Assembly (NCBI RefSeq): GCF_900114825.1
Contig: NZ_FOUI01000014.1
Location: 1 to 64,000 of the forward strand
Source of the DNA: Halopseudomonas yangmingensis
Lineage (GTDB): Bacteria; Pseudomonadota; Gammaproteobacteria; Pseudomonadales; Pseudomonadaceae
Length of the DNA stretch: 64,000 nt
Direction of reading: 5' to 3'
In this document: in pieces, positions 7,393 to 16,305 of the stretch
How the letters are laid out: every line of letters starts with the position of its first letter
Position numbering within the stretch: the first letter of the stretch is position 1
The notes under the pieces: model-generated
Databases searched by the model: none
What the model saw: only the letters and a program-made list of their open reading frames with translations
Told to the model about the DNA's origin: nothing
Program-made: the position numbers and the translations under genes

Positions 7393-8391
7393 TCAGCTAT
7401 CCGCCTTCAGCAGGATAAAGTGCTCGACCAGCCGGATCATCAGCGCCTTCTGGTCGGGTTGGCTTTCGGCCACCAGCAGTGCCAGTGCCACCAGAGTATT
7501 GTCATTGATCAGCTGTTCCACCGGCCTGGCCAACAGGTGTTGGTTGATGCGCAAATACCACAAAAACAGGAACGACCCGCTGCGCTTGTTGCCATCTGCC
7601 AGCGGGTGATTCTTGATAACGAAATACAGCAGATGGGCCGCCCGGCTGGCCACGTTGGGATAAAACAGCTCGTCACCAAAGCCCTGCTCGATGGTGGCCA
7701 GCGCCGAGGCCAGACCGTCACCGCGCAGTTGCCCGAACAGTTCTGTGGCCTCGCCCTTGGTGATCAGTGTCTTTTTCAGCGCGGCTATTGCGGTCAGCGA
7801 CTCATCCAGCCCCAGCGCCCGCATGCTGGCCTGCTTGTTGGGTAGCGCACCGAGGCTCTGCTCGTCATAACCCTGCAAAAGGCTCCAGCTACGGGCATAG
7901 TCGCTGATCACCGACAGCACCGCCTCGCCCTCGGGGTTGACCAGCTGCTGGTTGGCCAGGGTGCGCGACAACAGGCGCACGGCCTGCTCGAACTCGATGC
8001 CTCGTTCCTGCAGACGGCGCCGGTTGACGGTATAGCCCTGCACCAGATGCTGCTTCAGGGTTCGGGTGGCCCAGATGCGGAACTGGGTGGCGCGGGCCGA
8101 ATTGACCCGGTAGCCGACCGAGATGACGGCATCGAGGTTATAGAACTTACGTTTGCGCCTGACTTCCCTGCCGCCCTCCGCCTGAACCTGTAAGAAATCC
8201 TTACAGGTTGCCGCCTCCTCTAACTCCCCGTCAGCAAAGACATTTTTCAGGTGCATGGTGATGTTTTGCGGCTTGACCTGAAACAGTTCGGCCATCTGGG
8301 CCTGGGTCAGCCACAGGCTTTCCTGCTCCAGCCGGAGCTCCAGCTGCACCTGGCCATCTTCAGACTGGTAGATCTCGATGCTATTGCTCAT
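7393..8391 (-). CDS. RhuM-family protein with C-terminal Fic/Doc domain
   Basis: 332 aa from ATG 8391, chosen because a near-perfect AAGGAGG stands 6 nt upstream. The N-terminal half matches the RhuM virulence family: LWLTQAQMAELFQVKPQNITMHLKN is an HTH-like segment, followed by RKRKFYNLDAVISVGYRVNS and ATQFRIWATRTLKQHLVQGY. The C-terminal half carries a Fic/Doc motif HPLADGNKRSGS (Phe replaced by Leu). RhuM-Fic proteins are often found inside or near type I restriction loci and other mobile cargo, but no hsd gene is in this window. It is followed without a gap by a second Fic gene, an arrangement that suggests a regulated modifier pair or toxin-type system. Confidence 0.87.
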   Translation of the reverse strand: MSNSIEIYQSEDGQVQLELRLEQESLWLTQAQMAELFQVKPQNITMHLKNVFADGELEEAATCKDFLQVQAEGGREVRRKRKFYNLDAVISVGYRVNSARATQFRIWATRTLKQHLVQGYTVNRRRLQERGIEFEQAVRLLSRTLANQQLVNPEGEAVLSVISDYARSWSLLQGYDEQSLGALPNKQASMRALGLDESLTAIAALKKTLITKGEATELFGQLRGDGLASALATIEQGFGDELFYPNVASRAAHLLYFVIKNHPLADGNKRSGSFLFLWYLRINQHLLARPVEQLINDNTLVALALLVAESQPDQKALMIRLVEHFILLKADS

Positions 8392-8537
8392 GACAACCTC
8401 CTTGTTGCAGGGTGCGGTTGTAAACCCGGCATTGCGGGCAGGTATAGGGCTTCTGCCTTCCCATCTCTTTTTGTAGGCTGCCAGCAAGGTACTGTGTCAG
8501 CGCCCGTACTCACAATGCAAGGGTGCGAATGGCTTGC

Positions 8538-8943
8538 GATCCGTCACAGGTGAACCTCCCAATGGCCGGTTTTATCCGAACCGATTCGCGTTATTTTTCC
8601 GGCTTGTTGCAGTTTGGCCAGCGCACGGGCAATGGTACGCAGGTCTTTGCCGATGGCATCGGCCAGTTGCTGGCGCGTTAATTCAGGATTTTCGGTCAGC
8701 AAGGCCACAATGGCGTCCGGGGTTTTCAACCCGCTCACGTCCACCTGCCAATTTACAGGGGCATTTGCAGAGGCGATTACAGGGGCGTTTTGTGCCAGCG
8801 TTTGCGCAATCACCGACAACATAAAGTGGATAAAAGGCGTGCTATCAGCCTGCCGATCCGCCTGCTCAAGGGCCTGGTAGTACTGCTGCTGGTGTTCCTT
8901 GATCACACTTTCCAGCGGCAGCGACAAAAACAGCGGGTGCCAG
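8538..8943. repeat. 406-bp direct repeat, copy B (fic remnant)
   Basis: Second copy of the 6388-6793 repeat. Beyond 8943 the similarity stops abruptly at GGGTGCCAG, where a different fic-like 5' end is joined. The stretch GGGTGCCAGCAC also occurs at about 9011-9022 and in copy A, so short homology may have guided the rearrangement. Confidence 0.9.
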
Positions 8944-8988
8944 ATTCAGAATCTCGGCGGTAATGGTGAAGGGCGGTTTGTAGCTCAT
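8544..8988 (-). pseudogene. fic pseudogene with internal deletion
   Basis: Starting at ATG 8988 the frame reads MSYKPPFTITAEILNL, which parallels the start of the intact neighbour (KPPFTLTSDILNL). After codon 16 it jumps to sequence equal to the last 130 codons of the intact gene, and the joined part is shifted by +1. The catalytic Fic motif and the whole centre are missing. The remaining 3' part stays open as about 127 codons that encode only the winged-helix end. This is a deletion scar of a second fic gene, not a working gene. Confidence 0.85.
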
Positions 8989-8989
8989 A

Positions 8990-9067
8990 TCAGGTGACGG
9001 CCCTGTGCTTGGGTGCCAGCACACCAAAGCGGGTGTCTTTAATCACCGGGGTTTGGCTGCTGGTCAT
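8990..9067 (-). CDS. Short 25-codon open frame upstream of the fic remnant
   Basis: ATG at 9067 with AGGAATAACC just upstream, encoding MTSSQTPVIKDTRFGVLAPK and five more residues, then TGA that ends one base before the ATG of the fic remnant. The good ribosome site and tight spacing suggest it was the first cistron of an operon or the trimmed start of a larger gene. No family is recognised. It may be a fossil. Confidence 0.4.
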   Translation of the reverse strand: MTSSQTPVIKDTRFGVLAPKHRAVT

Positions 9068-9154
9068 GCGGTTATTCCTGTGTAGATGCGGTGCAAGTAC
9101 CTGACTGGGCATTGTAGCGGCAAAGGCGACAGTGGGCGGATTTCTGCCGGCTGT

Positions 9155-10348
9155 TCAGCCCGCCGACAGATGCCCCGCCTTACCTGCCGGCGCTATGCGC
9201 TTGCCATTCAGCAACTGGCCAATCCGGGTATTGCGTACCAGCAGCTGATAGCTGGCCAGCCCGACCAGCGTGGTGGCGATGATATTCAGCAGTATCTTCA
9301 GCTCGGCCGGCAACGGCGCCCCGTAGAGCAAGGCACCAAAGCCAATGGTGCCGAGCATGTGTACCAGATAGACCCAGTAGGAGCTGTCGGCGAGGTAGCG
9401 CAGCACGGCATGCTGGCGATTCAGGTAGCGCAGCGCCAGGCCGATCAGGGCGAAGCTCCACAGCCAGGTGGTGGCGTTGTAGCTGAAGGCGGTCAGCAGC
9501 TGCAGGGCAAAGCCGGAGGCGCCCCTGAGCAACTGGTCGAGCAGCAGCAGCGCCAGCAGACAACTCAGCAAGCCGCCCCAGAAGTAATAACCGGCCAACC
9601 GCTTGTAGCCAGCCAGCAGCCTCTGCCGTTGCTGATACAGGCAATAGCCGAAGGCGTAGAACAGCCCGTGGTACAGCCATTCGGCCAGCGGCGGGACAAA
9701 GGAGCCGTTGACCACCAGCACCGCATGCGGGTACTGCATGCCGATCAATGCCAGCGGCAGGGCCAGCACGGCAAACCCCCAGGGGCGCTCGGCCAGCCAA
9801 TGGAACAGCCCAGGCGTAAGCGTGCGCAGTGCGGCGGGCAGCCTTGGCGCCAGCCAGAGAAGGGCGAAGGTCAGCAACGCCAGCCCGCTCAGCTGGTAGA
9901 GAAACCACATATGCATGGTGGCAATGCGCGGGGCGTCCGGCAGCACCGGCACCAGATCCGGCTGCAGGCCGAAATGACCGAGTTCGGCGCGGTGCACATA
10001 GAGCATCACCAGCAACGCGGTGGCGACAAAGATCACCGGCCAGAACAGCACAAAGGGCAGCGCCAGACGGCGCAGTCGATGCCCGAGCATCTGCCGGGCA
10101 CCGCGCCGCTCGACCAGCAAGGCGACAAAGTAGCCGGCGATGATAAGAAACACCGGCATACGGAAACTGTGAATCACCACCACCAGCAGATCGGCCAGCT
10201 GGGTGGTTGCGGCGTCGCGCCAGGGCACGATCTGCGGCCCGGTCATATGGTTGATTGCCGAATGCAGGACAATGCCCAGCCACATCATCAGCGCGCGCAG
10301 GTTATCCATTGCGTGTTCACGGTGCTGGATAGCGGAGGGGGCTTGCAT
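9155..10348 (-). CDS. Membrane acyltransferase, acyltransferase-3 family
   Basis: 397 aa from ATG 10348, preceded by AGGGAGACAGG. The protein is almost entirely membrane helices (about ten). NLRALMMWLGIVLHSAIN near the start and SFRMPVFLIIAGYFVALL are the conserved Arg/His-bearing first helices of acyltransferase-3 proteins, the family of OafA, OpgC/MdoC and NodX. The spacing and an SSYWVYLVHM segment near the C-terminus fit the OpgC-like branch. It probably moves acyl groups (acetyl or succinyl) to a periplasmic glycan. The substrate cannot be named. It is divergent from selO. Confidence 0.82.
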   Translation of the reverse strand: MQAPSAIQHREHAMDNLRALMMWLGIVLHSAINHMTGPQIVPWRDAATTQLADLLVVVIHSFRMPVFLIIAGYFVALLVERRGARQMLGHRLRRLALPFVLFWPVIFVATALLVMLYVHRAELGHFGLQPDLVPVLPDAPRIATMHMWFLYQLSGLALLTFALLWLAPRLPAALRTLTPGLFHWLAERPWGFAVLALPLALIGMQYPHAVLVVNGSFVPPLAEWLYHGLFYAFGYCLYQQRQRLLAGYKRLAGYYFWGGLLSCLLALLLLDQLLRGASGFALQLLTAFSYNATTWLWSFALIGLALRYLNRQHAVLRYLADSSYWVYLVHMLGTIGFGALLYGAPLPAELKILLNIIATTLVGLASYQLLVRNTRIGQLLNGKRIAPAGKAGHLSAG

Positions 10349-10574
10349 CCTGTCTCCCTGACAGACGGCGGGAAAATCGCTGCAAAGCGGCTTTCCGGAT
10401 TTATCTTGTTGTTGGAATGGCGCCATGCCTGGCAGTGTTTATCCGGTTGGCAGCAGCGCAAATACTGCGCCTTTTGCCGGGTGCTGCCAAGACGGTTTGG
10501 CGCGCCGGCACCGGCTGCTGCACAATGCCCCGCAGTGATTCCCGCCTTCTGCCCTGAGCCACCCGGAGCCCGCC

Positions 10575-12032
10575 ATGTGGAACCTCGACAACAGCTACGC
10601 ACGCCTGCCCGACAGCCTGCATCAGGCCCAGCCACCGGTGCCGGTACCGGCCCCGCGTTTGCTGTTGCTGAATCAGCCGCTGGCCGAGGCGCTGGGTTTG
10701 TCCGTTGCCGAGCTGGACAGTGCTGAGGGTGTGGCCGTGCTGGCCGGCAATGCCCTGCCCGCTGGCAGCCAGCCGCTGGCACAGGCCTATGCCGGGCACC
10801 AGTTCGGCCATTTCACCCTGCTTGGCGATGGCCGCGCGGTGCTGCTCGGCGAGCAGCTGGCGCAGGACGGCCAGCGCTACGACATTCAGCTGAAGGGTTC
10901 GGGGATGACGCCCTTTTCCCGACGCGGGGATGGCCGTTCGGCACTCGGGCCGATGCTGCGCGAGTACATCATCAGCGAGGCGCTGCACGGGCTGGGGATT
11001 CCCTGCACGCGCAGTCTGGCGGTGGTGGCCAGCGGCGATACGGTGCTGCGCCCGCTGCCGCAACCCGGCGCGGTACTGACCCGGGTGGCGGCCAGCCATG
11101 TGCGGGTCGGCACCTTCGAATATGCCATCCGCCGGGGTGGCGCCGAGCTGGTCAGGGCGCTCGCCGACTGGTGCATCGAGCGCCATTACCCGCACTGCCG
11201 CGCGGCCGACAATCCCTGGCTGGCGCTGCTGCAGGCGGTGGTGGCGGGCCAGGCTGCGCTGATTGCGCGCTGGATGCAGGTCGGCTTTATCCACGGGGTG
11301 ATGAATACCGACAACATGAGCATTGCCGGCGAGAGCATCGACTTCGGCCCCTGTGCCTTTATGGATGCCTTCAACCGTCGTCAGGTGTTCAGTTCGATTG
11401 ACGAGCAGGGCCGCTACGCCTGGGTCAACCAGCCGGGCATCGGCCAGTGGAACCTGACCCGCCTTGCCGAAGCACTGCTGCCGCTGCTGGATCCGTCGCA
11501 GGAAGTCGCCATTGAACTGGCGCAGCAGGCACTGGCCGACTACGCCAGGCTTTACCAGCAACACTGGCTGGATGGCATGGCCGCCAAGCTGGGGCTGTTC
11601 GAGGCGCAGCCGGAGGATACCGCGCTGATCGAGGACTGGCTGGATTTGCTGCAGGCGCAGCAGGCCGACTTCACCAACAGTTTCCGCGCCCTTGGCGGCG
11701 ACCCGGCAGCGCTCGCCGAGTTGCCGCCGCAGCCGCTGTTCGACAGCGCAGAATTCGCTGCCTGGCAGCAGCGCTGGCAGCAGCGGCGCAGCCAGCAGGC
11801 GCAGTCACTGGCCGAATCCAGCGCGCTGATGAACCGCCACAACCCGCAACTGATTGCCCGCAACCATCAGGTGGAGCGGGCACTGCAGGCTGCCGAACGC
11901 GACGACCTGCAACCGCTGCTGGGGTTGCTGGAGCAGCTGCGCCAGCCCTATGCCAGCCGCCCCGGCTGCGCGCCCTGGTGCCAGCTGCCGCTGCCCCACG
12001 AGCAGGTACAGCAAACCTTTTGCGGGACCTGA
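10575..12032 (+). CDS. selO: Protein adenylyltransferase SelO (YdiU/UPF0061)
   Basis: 485 aa. It begins WNLDNSYARLPD and carries AYAGHQFGHFTLLGDGRAVLLGE, QLKGSGMTPFSRRGDGRSALGPMLREY (nucleotide-binding Lys and Arg) and GVMNTDNMSIAGESIDFGPCAFMD (catalytic Asn/Asp of the pseudokinase fold), all diagnostic for SelO. SelO AMPylates Ser, Thr or Tyr of metabolic proteins during oxidative stress. Many members end with a selenocysteine or Cys motif; here the end reads QTFCGT, so a Cys form is used. The stop is 3 bp from the convergent TPP-enzyme stop. Confidence 0.93.
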   Translation: MWNLDNSYARLPDSLHQAQPPVPVPAPRLLLLNQPLAEALGLSVAELDSAEGVAVLAGNALPAGSQPLAQAYAGHQFGHFTLLGDGRAVLLGEQLAQDGQRYDIQLKGSGMTPFSRRGDGRSALGPMLREYIISEALHGLGIPCTRSLAVVASGDTVLRPLPQPGAVLTRVAASHVRVGTFEYAIRRGGAELVRALADWCIERHYPHCRAADNPWLALLQAVVAGQAALIARWMQVGFIHGVMNTDNMSIAGESIDFGPCAFMDAFNRRQVFSSIDEQGRYAWVNQPGIGQWNLTRLAEALLPLLDPSQEVAIELAQQALADYARLYQQHWLDGMAAKLGLFEAQPEDTALIEDWLDLLQAQQADFTNSFRALGGDPAALAELPPQPLFDSAEFAAWQQRWQQRRSQQAQSLAESSALMNRHNPQLIARNHQVERALQAAERDDLQPLLGLLEQLRQPYASRPGCAPWCQLPLPHEQVQQTFCGT

Positions 12033-12035
12033 ACC

Positions 12036-13784
12036 TCAGCCAGTCACCCGCCGCAGCAGCGCCCTGCCGACAAAGCGCAGCTTGGTGCCGGTATCCAGCC
12101 GCTTCAGGTTGGTTGCGACTATGCCCTTGGTAAAGCGAGTGCGCTTGGAATAGTCGATGCGCACATCGACCACCACCGGCTGCCCGCCCTCGGCAATCGC
12201 CAGCGCCTGCTTCAGTACCGAGTCGATCTGCTGGTCGTTGTCCAGTCGCAGATAGGCACTGCCGGTGGCCTGGGCCACGCCGGCAAAGTCGGGTTTGGGC
12301 AGCACAGTGCAGACCTTGCGGTTGTAGGGGATTTCCTGGGCCTGGGAGATCTGTGACAGCTCGCCATCGTTGAACACGCACTGCACCACGCCGAGGCGGT
12401 TGCTGCTGGCGGTCAACAGCTCCATGCAGGTCATCAGGAAGGCGCCGTCACCGACAATACCGACCACCTGCTGCTGCGGATGCGCCAGCTTGGCGCCGAT
12501 GCTGGCCGGCACGCAGTAGCCCATGCAGTTGAAATCGGTGGGTGAAATGAAATGCCGGTTGCGCAGGATCGGCATCAGCTCGGCGGTGAGGAAGGTGTGG
12601 TTGCCGTCGTCGGCTACCACTATCGCGTCATCCGCCAGCAGCGCGCGCAGGCCGCTGAAGAAGCGCGCCGGATTGACCCGCTCGAACTTGCCCTTGTGCG
12701 CATACCACTCGTCCAGATAGGCCTGCTTGTCGGCGGCGATGCGCGCCTGCAGCTCGCGACTGTCGCGGGGCTCGGCCTGACTGCTGCGCAGCCGATCCAG
12801 CAGCGCCGCCAGCAGCTGGCCGGCATCACCCGGCAGACGCACGCTGGCCGGGTAGTTGGCGTCGAACACCGCCGGATTGATATCCAGATGGATCAGTTGC
12901 TCGGGCACCGGCAGGCCGAAGCTGCCGGTGGGGATTTCCGAGAAGCGCGTACCGATGGCAAGCAGGCAGTCGCACTCGGCGAAGGCATTCTGCGCCGCCG
13001 GGACCGCGTGCGGGCCGAACGAGAAGCCGACCGCCAGCGGGTGGCTGGCGGGGAAGACCGACAGTCCCTGCAGGGTGGTGGCCACCGGCGCGCCGAGGCG
13101 CTCGGCCAGCTCGATCAGTTGCGCCTCGCAGTCGCGTGCGCCCCAGCCAGCGAAAATGCCCGGCCGCCTGGCGCTCTGCAACAGCCGCTGGGCCAGCTCC
13201 AGCTGGCCGTCGAGCCCGGCCTGGTCCAGCGGCGGCGGGGTCGGCGCGCTGAAGGTCGGCAGCGGTTCGGCAATCTCGGCGGAGAAAATCCCGATATTCA
13301 TCGGAATCTCGACGAAAACCGGCCCCTGCTCGCCCTCCAGGGCAATCCGCGCCGCCTCGAACAGGGTCGGCACCAGCTCGGCCTGGGATTCAACCTTGAA
13401 CTGCGCCTTGGTAATCGCCTGCAGCAGCTGCTGCTGGTTGATGTCGTGCAGCTGGTAACGGAACGCCGAGTCGGTACGGATGCCGCCGGACAGCACCAGC
13501 ATCGGAATGCCGTCCAGATAGGCCTCGCCAATCCCGCTGGCGGCATGCGTGAGGCCGGCCGCCGGCACCACCAGCAGGGTGCCGAGGCTGTCGGTGGTGC
13601 GGCTGATGGCATCGGCCATAAAGGCGCCGCCGCCCTCGTGGGTGACCAGCAGCGGGGTGATCTGCTCGCTGCTGTTGAGGGCATCGTACAGCTCGGTGTT
13701 GTGCACACCGGGAATGCCGAAGGTATAACGCACACCTATCTGTTCCAGGGCGTATCGCAGCAGCCAGGCGCCGGTCTTTTTCAT
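12036..13784 (-). CDS. Thiamine-diphosphate enzyme of the acetolactate-synthase/decarboxylase type
   Basis: 582 aa with the three domains of the POX family. The N-terminal Pyr domain has the catalytic Glu in VTHEGGGAFMADA (about residue 49), and the C-terminal PP domain carries the cofactor motif GDGAFLMTCMELL ... NDGEL. The middle domain is the nucleotide-like one. The sequence is not close enough to IlvB, IlvG, oxalyl-CoA decarboxylase or benzoylformate decarboxylase to name the substrate. It overlaps the flavoprotein gene upstream by 4 bp (ATGA), so the two are translationally coupled and likely act on one pathway. Confidence 0.82.
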   Translation of the reverse strand: MKKTGAWLLRYALEQIGVRYTFGIPGVHNTELYDALNSSEQITPLLVTHEGGGAFMADAISRTTDSLGTLLVVPAAGLTHAASGIGEAYLDGIPMLVLSGGIRTDSAFRYQLHDINQQQLLQAITKAQFKVESQAELVPTLFEAARIALEGEQGPVFVEIPMNIGIFSAEIAEPLPTFSAPTPPPLDQAGLDGQLELAQRLLQSARRPGIFAGWGARDCEAQLIELAERLGAPVATTLQGLSVFPASHPLAVGFSFGPHAVPAAQNAFAECDCLLAIGTRFSEIPTGSFGLPVPEQLIHLDINPAVFDANYPASVRLPGDAGQLLAALLDRLRSSQAEPRDSRELQARIAADKQAYLDEWYAHKGKFERVNPARFFSGLRALLADDAIVVADDGNHTFLTAELMPILRNRHFISPTDFNCMGYCVPASIGAKLAHPQQQVVGIVGDGAFLMTCMELLTASSNRLGVVQCVFNDGELSQISQAQEIPYNRKVCTVLPKPDFAGVAQATGSAYLRLDNDQQIDSVLKQALAIAEGGQPVVVDVRIDYSKRTRFTKGIVATNLKRLDTGTKLRFVGRALLRRVTG

Positions 13785-15427
13785 TGTTGGGGTCCTTGAG
13801 GCAGGGTTGGGGAAGAAGCGCTGATGCCGGCCAGCGCCTGACCGGCGATGCGTGCGGTGAGTATGCAGCCGGACAGGAAGGTGCCTTCCAGCGAGCGGAT
13901 GCCGCTGATGCCGCCACCGCCAAAGCCGCAGGCCTCACCCACCGCATACAGGCCGGGGATCGGCTGGCCGGCGGCGTCCAGCACCCGCGACTGCACGTCG
14001 GTCTCGATACCGCCCATGCTCTTGCGTGACAGCAGCATGACGCGGATCGCCACCAGTGGCAGCGCCTTCGGGTCGTTGATCGGCTGGTTCTTCAGCAGCC
14101 GCAGGCGGTCGCCGCGCCAGTTGCGCAGCTGGCGCAGGCGGCGCAACTGGGCGTCGTTATGGAAGCGCGGGCCACGCGCAATCATCGCATCATAGGGTTC
14201 GACGCTGGCGCGCAGCTGGTCCGCGCTGACCTTGTGATTGCCGACCAGCGCATTCATCTGCTGCGCCAGCGCCTCGTAGCTGTCGGCACTCAGCACATCC
14301 GGGCACTGCTCAAGCAGCAGCCTTGCCTGGGCCCGGTTGCCGAACAGCATTTCGCGAATCAGTCGCAGGCTGTCACGCTCGCGGAAGGCGTGGTTGACCT
14401 CGGAGCCGGAGATGGCCATTTCCTTGAGCAGGATGCGCCGGTTCAGCAGCAGCCAGCCGTACTGGTCCTCCAGCCGGCCCAGCCGGCCACACAGCTGATG
14501 GGTATCAAAACCACTCATCATCGGGTGAGGTCCGACCCGCCGGCCGCGGCAGTCCAGCCACAGCGCCGAGCGCGGCGGTATCAGCGACAGGCCCTGATCG
14601 GCAAAGCGAGGCTGCGGATGGCGGATACCGGCGGCGTAGTTCCACATCTGCCCGAGGCGCAGCACCCGACCGCCGAGCTCGGCCACCTGATCGTGCAGAT
14701 GGCCGTCGGCCTCCGGGTGCGAGCCGTTCAGCAACAGCTGCGGCGGCTCGCCATAGCGGGCCCGGTCCCAGACCTGACGCACCCGCTGAAGATTGCCGTT
14801 GATGCCCCCGCTGGCGACCACCACGGCCCGTCCGTGCAGCTCGAACGGCTGGCCATCGGCCTCGCCCTGCACGCCACAGATGCGGTCCTGCTGCTGGAAA
14901 AACTGCTCGACCCGGTGACCGAAGCGCAGCTCCAGCAGACCGCGTTGGGGATGCTCCAGCAGCGCCTTGATCAGCGTCTGCGTCAGGTGCCAGCCGGTAC
15001 CCCAGATCACGTGGTAGCGCGGCAGCGTATTCAGTGCGGTGAACTCGCCACGCTCGACCCACTGCACCGCCGGCACAAAGCCGATGCCATGGCTGCGCAA
15101 CCACTGGTAGACATCGCTGGTGCTGCGCTGGATGTAGGTGTCGGCCCAGCGCATCGGCCAGTGATCATCCTCGGCAAATTCGGCGGCGCGGTACCAGTCG
15201 GCGCGCAGCAGCTCGGCGCTGTCGGCAATGCCGTTGCGCCGCTGCAGGTCGGTACCGGCAAACAGCATGCCGCCAAACGCTTCGTTGGCCAGCCCGCCAA
15301 AGCGCTCACGCGTGCCGCGCTCGAGCAGGGTCACCGGCTGGCCGTGCTCAAGCAGCTCCAGCGCGGTGACAATCCCGGCAATCCCGCCACCGACCACGAT
15401 CACCCGGTTGTTCTGGGCGTCCTGCAT
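13781..15427 (-). CDS. FAD-dependent dehydrogenase (fumarate-reductase/ketosteroid-dehydrogenase-like flavoprotein)
   Basis: 548 aa. N-terminal Rossmann motif VIVVGGGIAGIVTALELLEHG, then GGLANEAFGGMLFAG, VVVASGGINGN, and a C-terminal FAD-closing block PGLYAVGEACGFGGGGISG with RSLEGTFLSGC. This is the FAD-binding dehydrogenase type related to fumarate reductases and 3-ketosteroid dehydrogenases, without a heme or Fe-S domain. Its likely chemistry is a desaturation or the reverse on an unknown organic substrate. It is the first gene of an operon with the TPP enzyme and is divergent from a Crp/Fnr regulator. Confidence 0.83.
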   Translation of the reverse strand: MQDAQNNRVIVVGGGIAGIVTALELLEHGQPVTLLERGTRERFGGLANEAFGGMLFAGTDLQRRNGIADSAELLRADWYRAAEFAEDDHWPMRWADTYIQRSTSDVYQWLRSHGIGFVPAVQWVERGEFTALNTLPRYHVIWGTGWHLTQTLIKALLEHPQRGLLELRFGHRVEQFFQQQDRICGVQGEADGQPFELHGRAVVVASGGINGNLQRVRQVWDRARYGEPPQLLLNGSHPEADGHLHDQVAELGGRVLRLGQMWNYAAGIRHPQPRFADQGLSLIPPRSALWLDCRGRRVGPHPMMSGFDTHQLCGRLGRLEDQYGWLLLNRRILLKEMAISGSEVNHAFRERDSLRLIREMLFGNRAQARLLLEQCPDVLSADSYEALAQQMNALVGNHKVSADQLRASVEPYDAMIARGPRFHNDAQLRRLRQLRNWRGDRLRLLKNQPINDPKALPLVAIRVMLLSRKSMGGIETDVQSRVLDAAGQPIPGLYAVGEACGFGGGGISGIRSLEGTFLSGCILTARIAGQALAGISASSPTLPQGPQQ

Positions 15428-15500
15428 AGCTCACCCTCCTGTTGTTTTGCCGCTATGATGGCGGTCCATTCACTGCCTGTCTGTCAGCCAGCCGACACCC

Positions 15501-16193
15501 ATGCCCGATTCGATCAGCCAATGGCTGCCCCTGCTGAACAATAGCCTGTGGTTCCGCCATCTGCCGCCGGCGCTGCAGCAATCACTGCTGCAGGCGGCAC
15601 AACTGCGCCAGTTACAGTCGAACCAGTTGCTGTTTCCGCGTGGTGAGCAATCCGCCGATCTGTTTGCCGTGCTGCAGGGCGCGCTGTGCGTCGGCACCCT
15701 GGATGCCGAGGGCCGCGAGGTGCTGCTGACGGTGGCCGAGCCGGTCACCTGGTTTGGCGAGATCGCGCTGTTCGATGCCCAGCCGCGCACCCACGATGTG
15801 CGCGCCGCCGGCCCGACCACCCTGCTGTGCATTCCGCAGGCGGCCTTGCAGCAGTTGCTCGCCGAACAACCGCACTGGTGGCGCGAGTTTGCCCTGCTGC
15901 TGTGCCACAAACTGCGCCTGGCGTTCAACAATGCCGAGGATCTCAGTCTGCTTCCGGCGGGACCAAGACTGGCCCGGCGATTGTTACTGATTGCCCGTGG
16001 CTACGGCGATGCCCGCACCACCCAGCAGCAGATCCGCCTGACCCAGGAGCGTCTGGCGCAGATGCTGTCGCTGAGCCGCCAGACCACCAACCAGCTACTG
16101 CGCGAACTGGAGCAGCAGGGCGTGCTGCGATTGCAGCCGGGCTGTATCGAGATTGTTGATCTGCCGGCACTGGAACAGGCCGCCAGCCACTGA
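15501..16193 (+). CDS. Crp/Fnr-family transcriptional regulator
   Basis: 230 aa. Residues 20-140 form a cyclic-nucleotide-type beta-roll, and the C-terminus has the HTH LTQERLAQMLSLSRQTTNQLLRELEQQG. The N-terminal Cys cluster of Fnr/Anr is absent. The recognition helix reads SRQTTNQLLRE rather than the E-x-x-SR form of Fnr/Dnr, so it should not bind the TTGAT-type boxes seen at nir and nos. It faces the flavoprotein/TPP operon across 73 bp, which makes that operon its most likely target. A TATGAT -10-like site at 15454-15459 could serve this gene. Confidence 0.86.
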   Translation: MPDSISQWLPLLNNSLWFRHLPPALQQSLLQAAQLRQLQSNQLLFPRGEQSADLFAVLQGALCVGTLDAEGREVLLTVAEPVTWFGEIALFDAQPRTHDVRAAGPTTLLCIPQAALQQLLAEQPHWWREFALLLCHKLRLAFNNAEDLSLLPAGPRLARRLLLIARGYGDARTTQQQIRLTQERLAQMLSLSRQTTNQLLRELEQQGVLRLQPGCIEIVDLPALEQAASH

Positions 16194-16305
16194 AAGCTGA
16201 TCCCGGACAAATGTTTCAGCGCCAAAATGGTGCAGAATGCTGGCACAGGGCGCGCTGCCACCCGGTAGCGCCCAGTCATCCATAGTCATTGCACCGGAGA
16301 CCACT

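Noticed and set aside
14159-15544. 461-codon plus-strand frame
   Set aside because: Antisense to the flavoprotein gene, which carries FAD motifs and a coupled partner.
15501-16193. Crp/Fnr protein as the Dnr/Anr regulator of nir and nos
   Set aside because: It lacks the Fnr cysteines and the E-x-x-SR recognition helix, and it lies next to a different operon.
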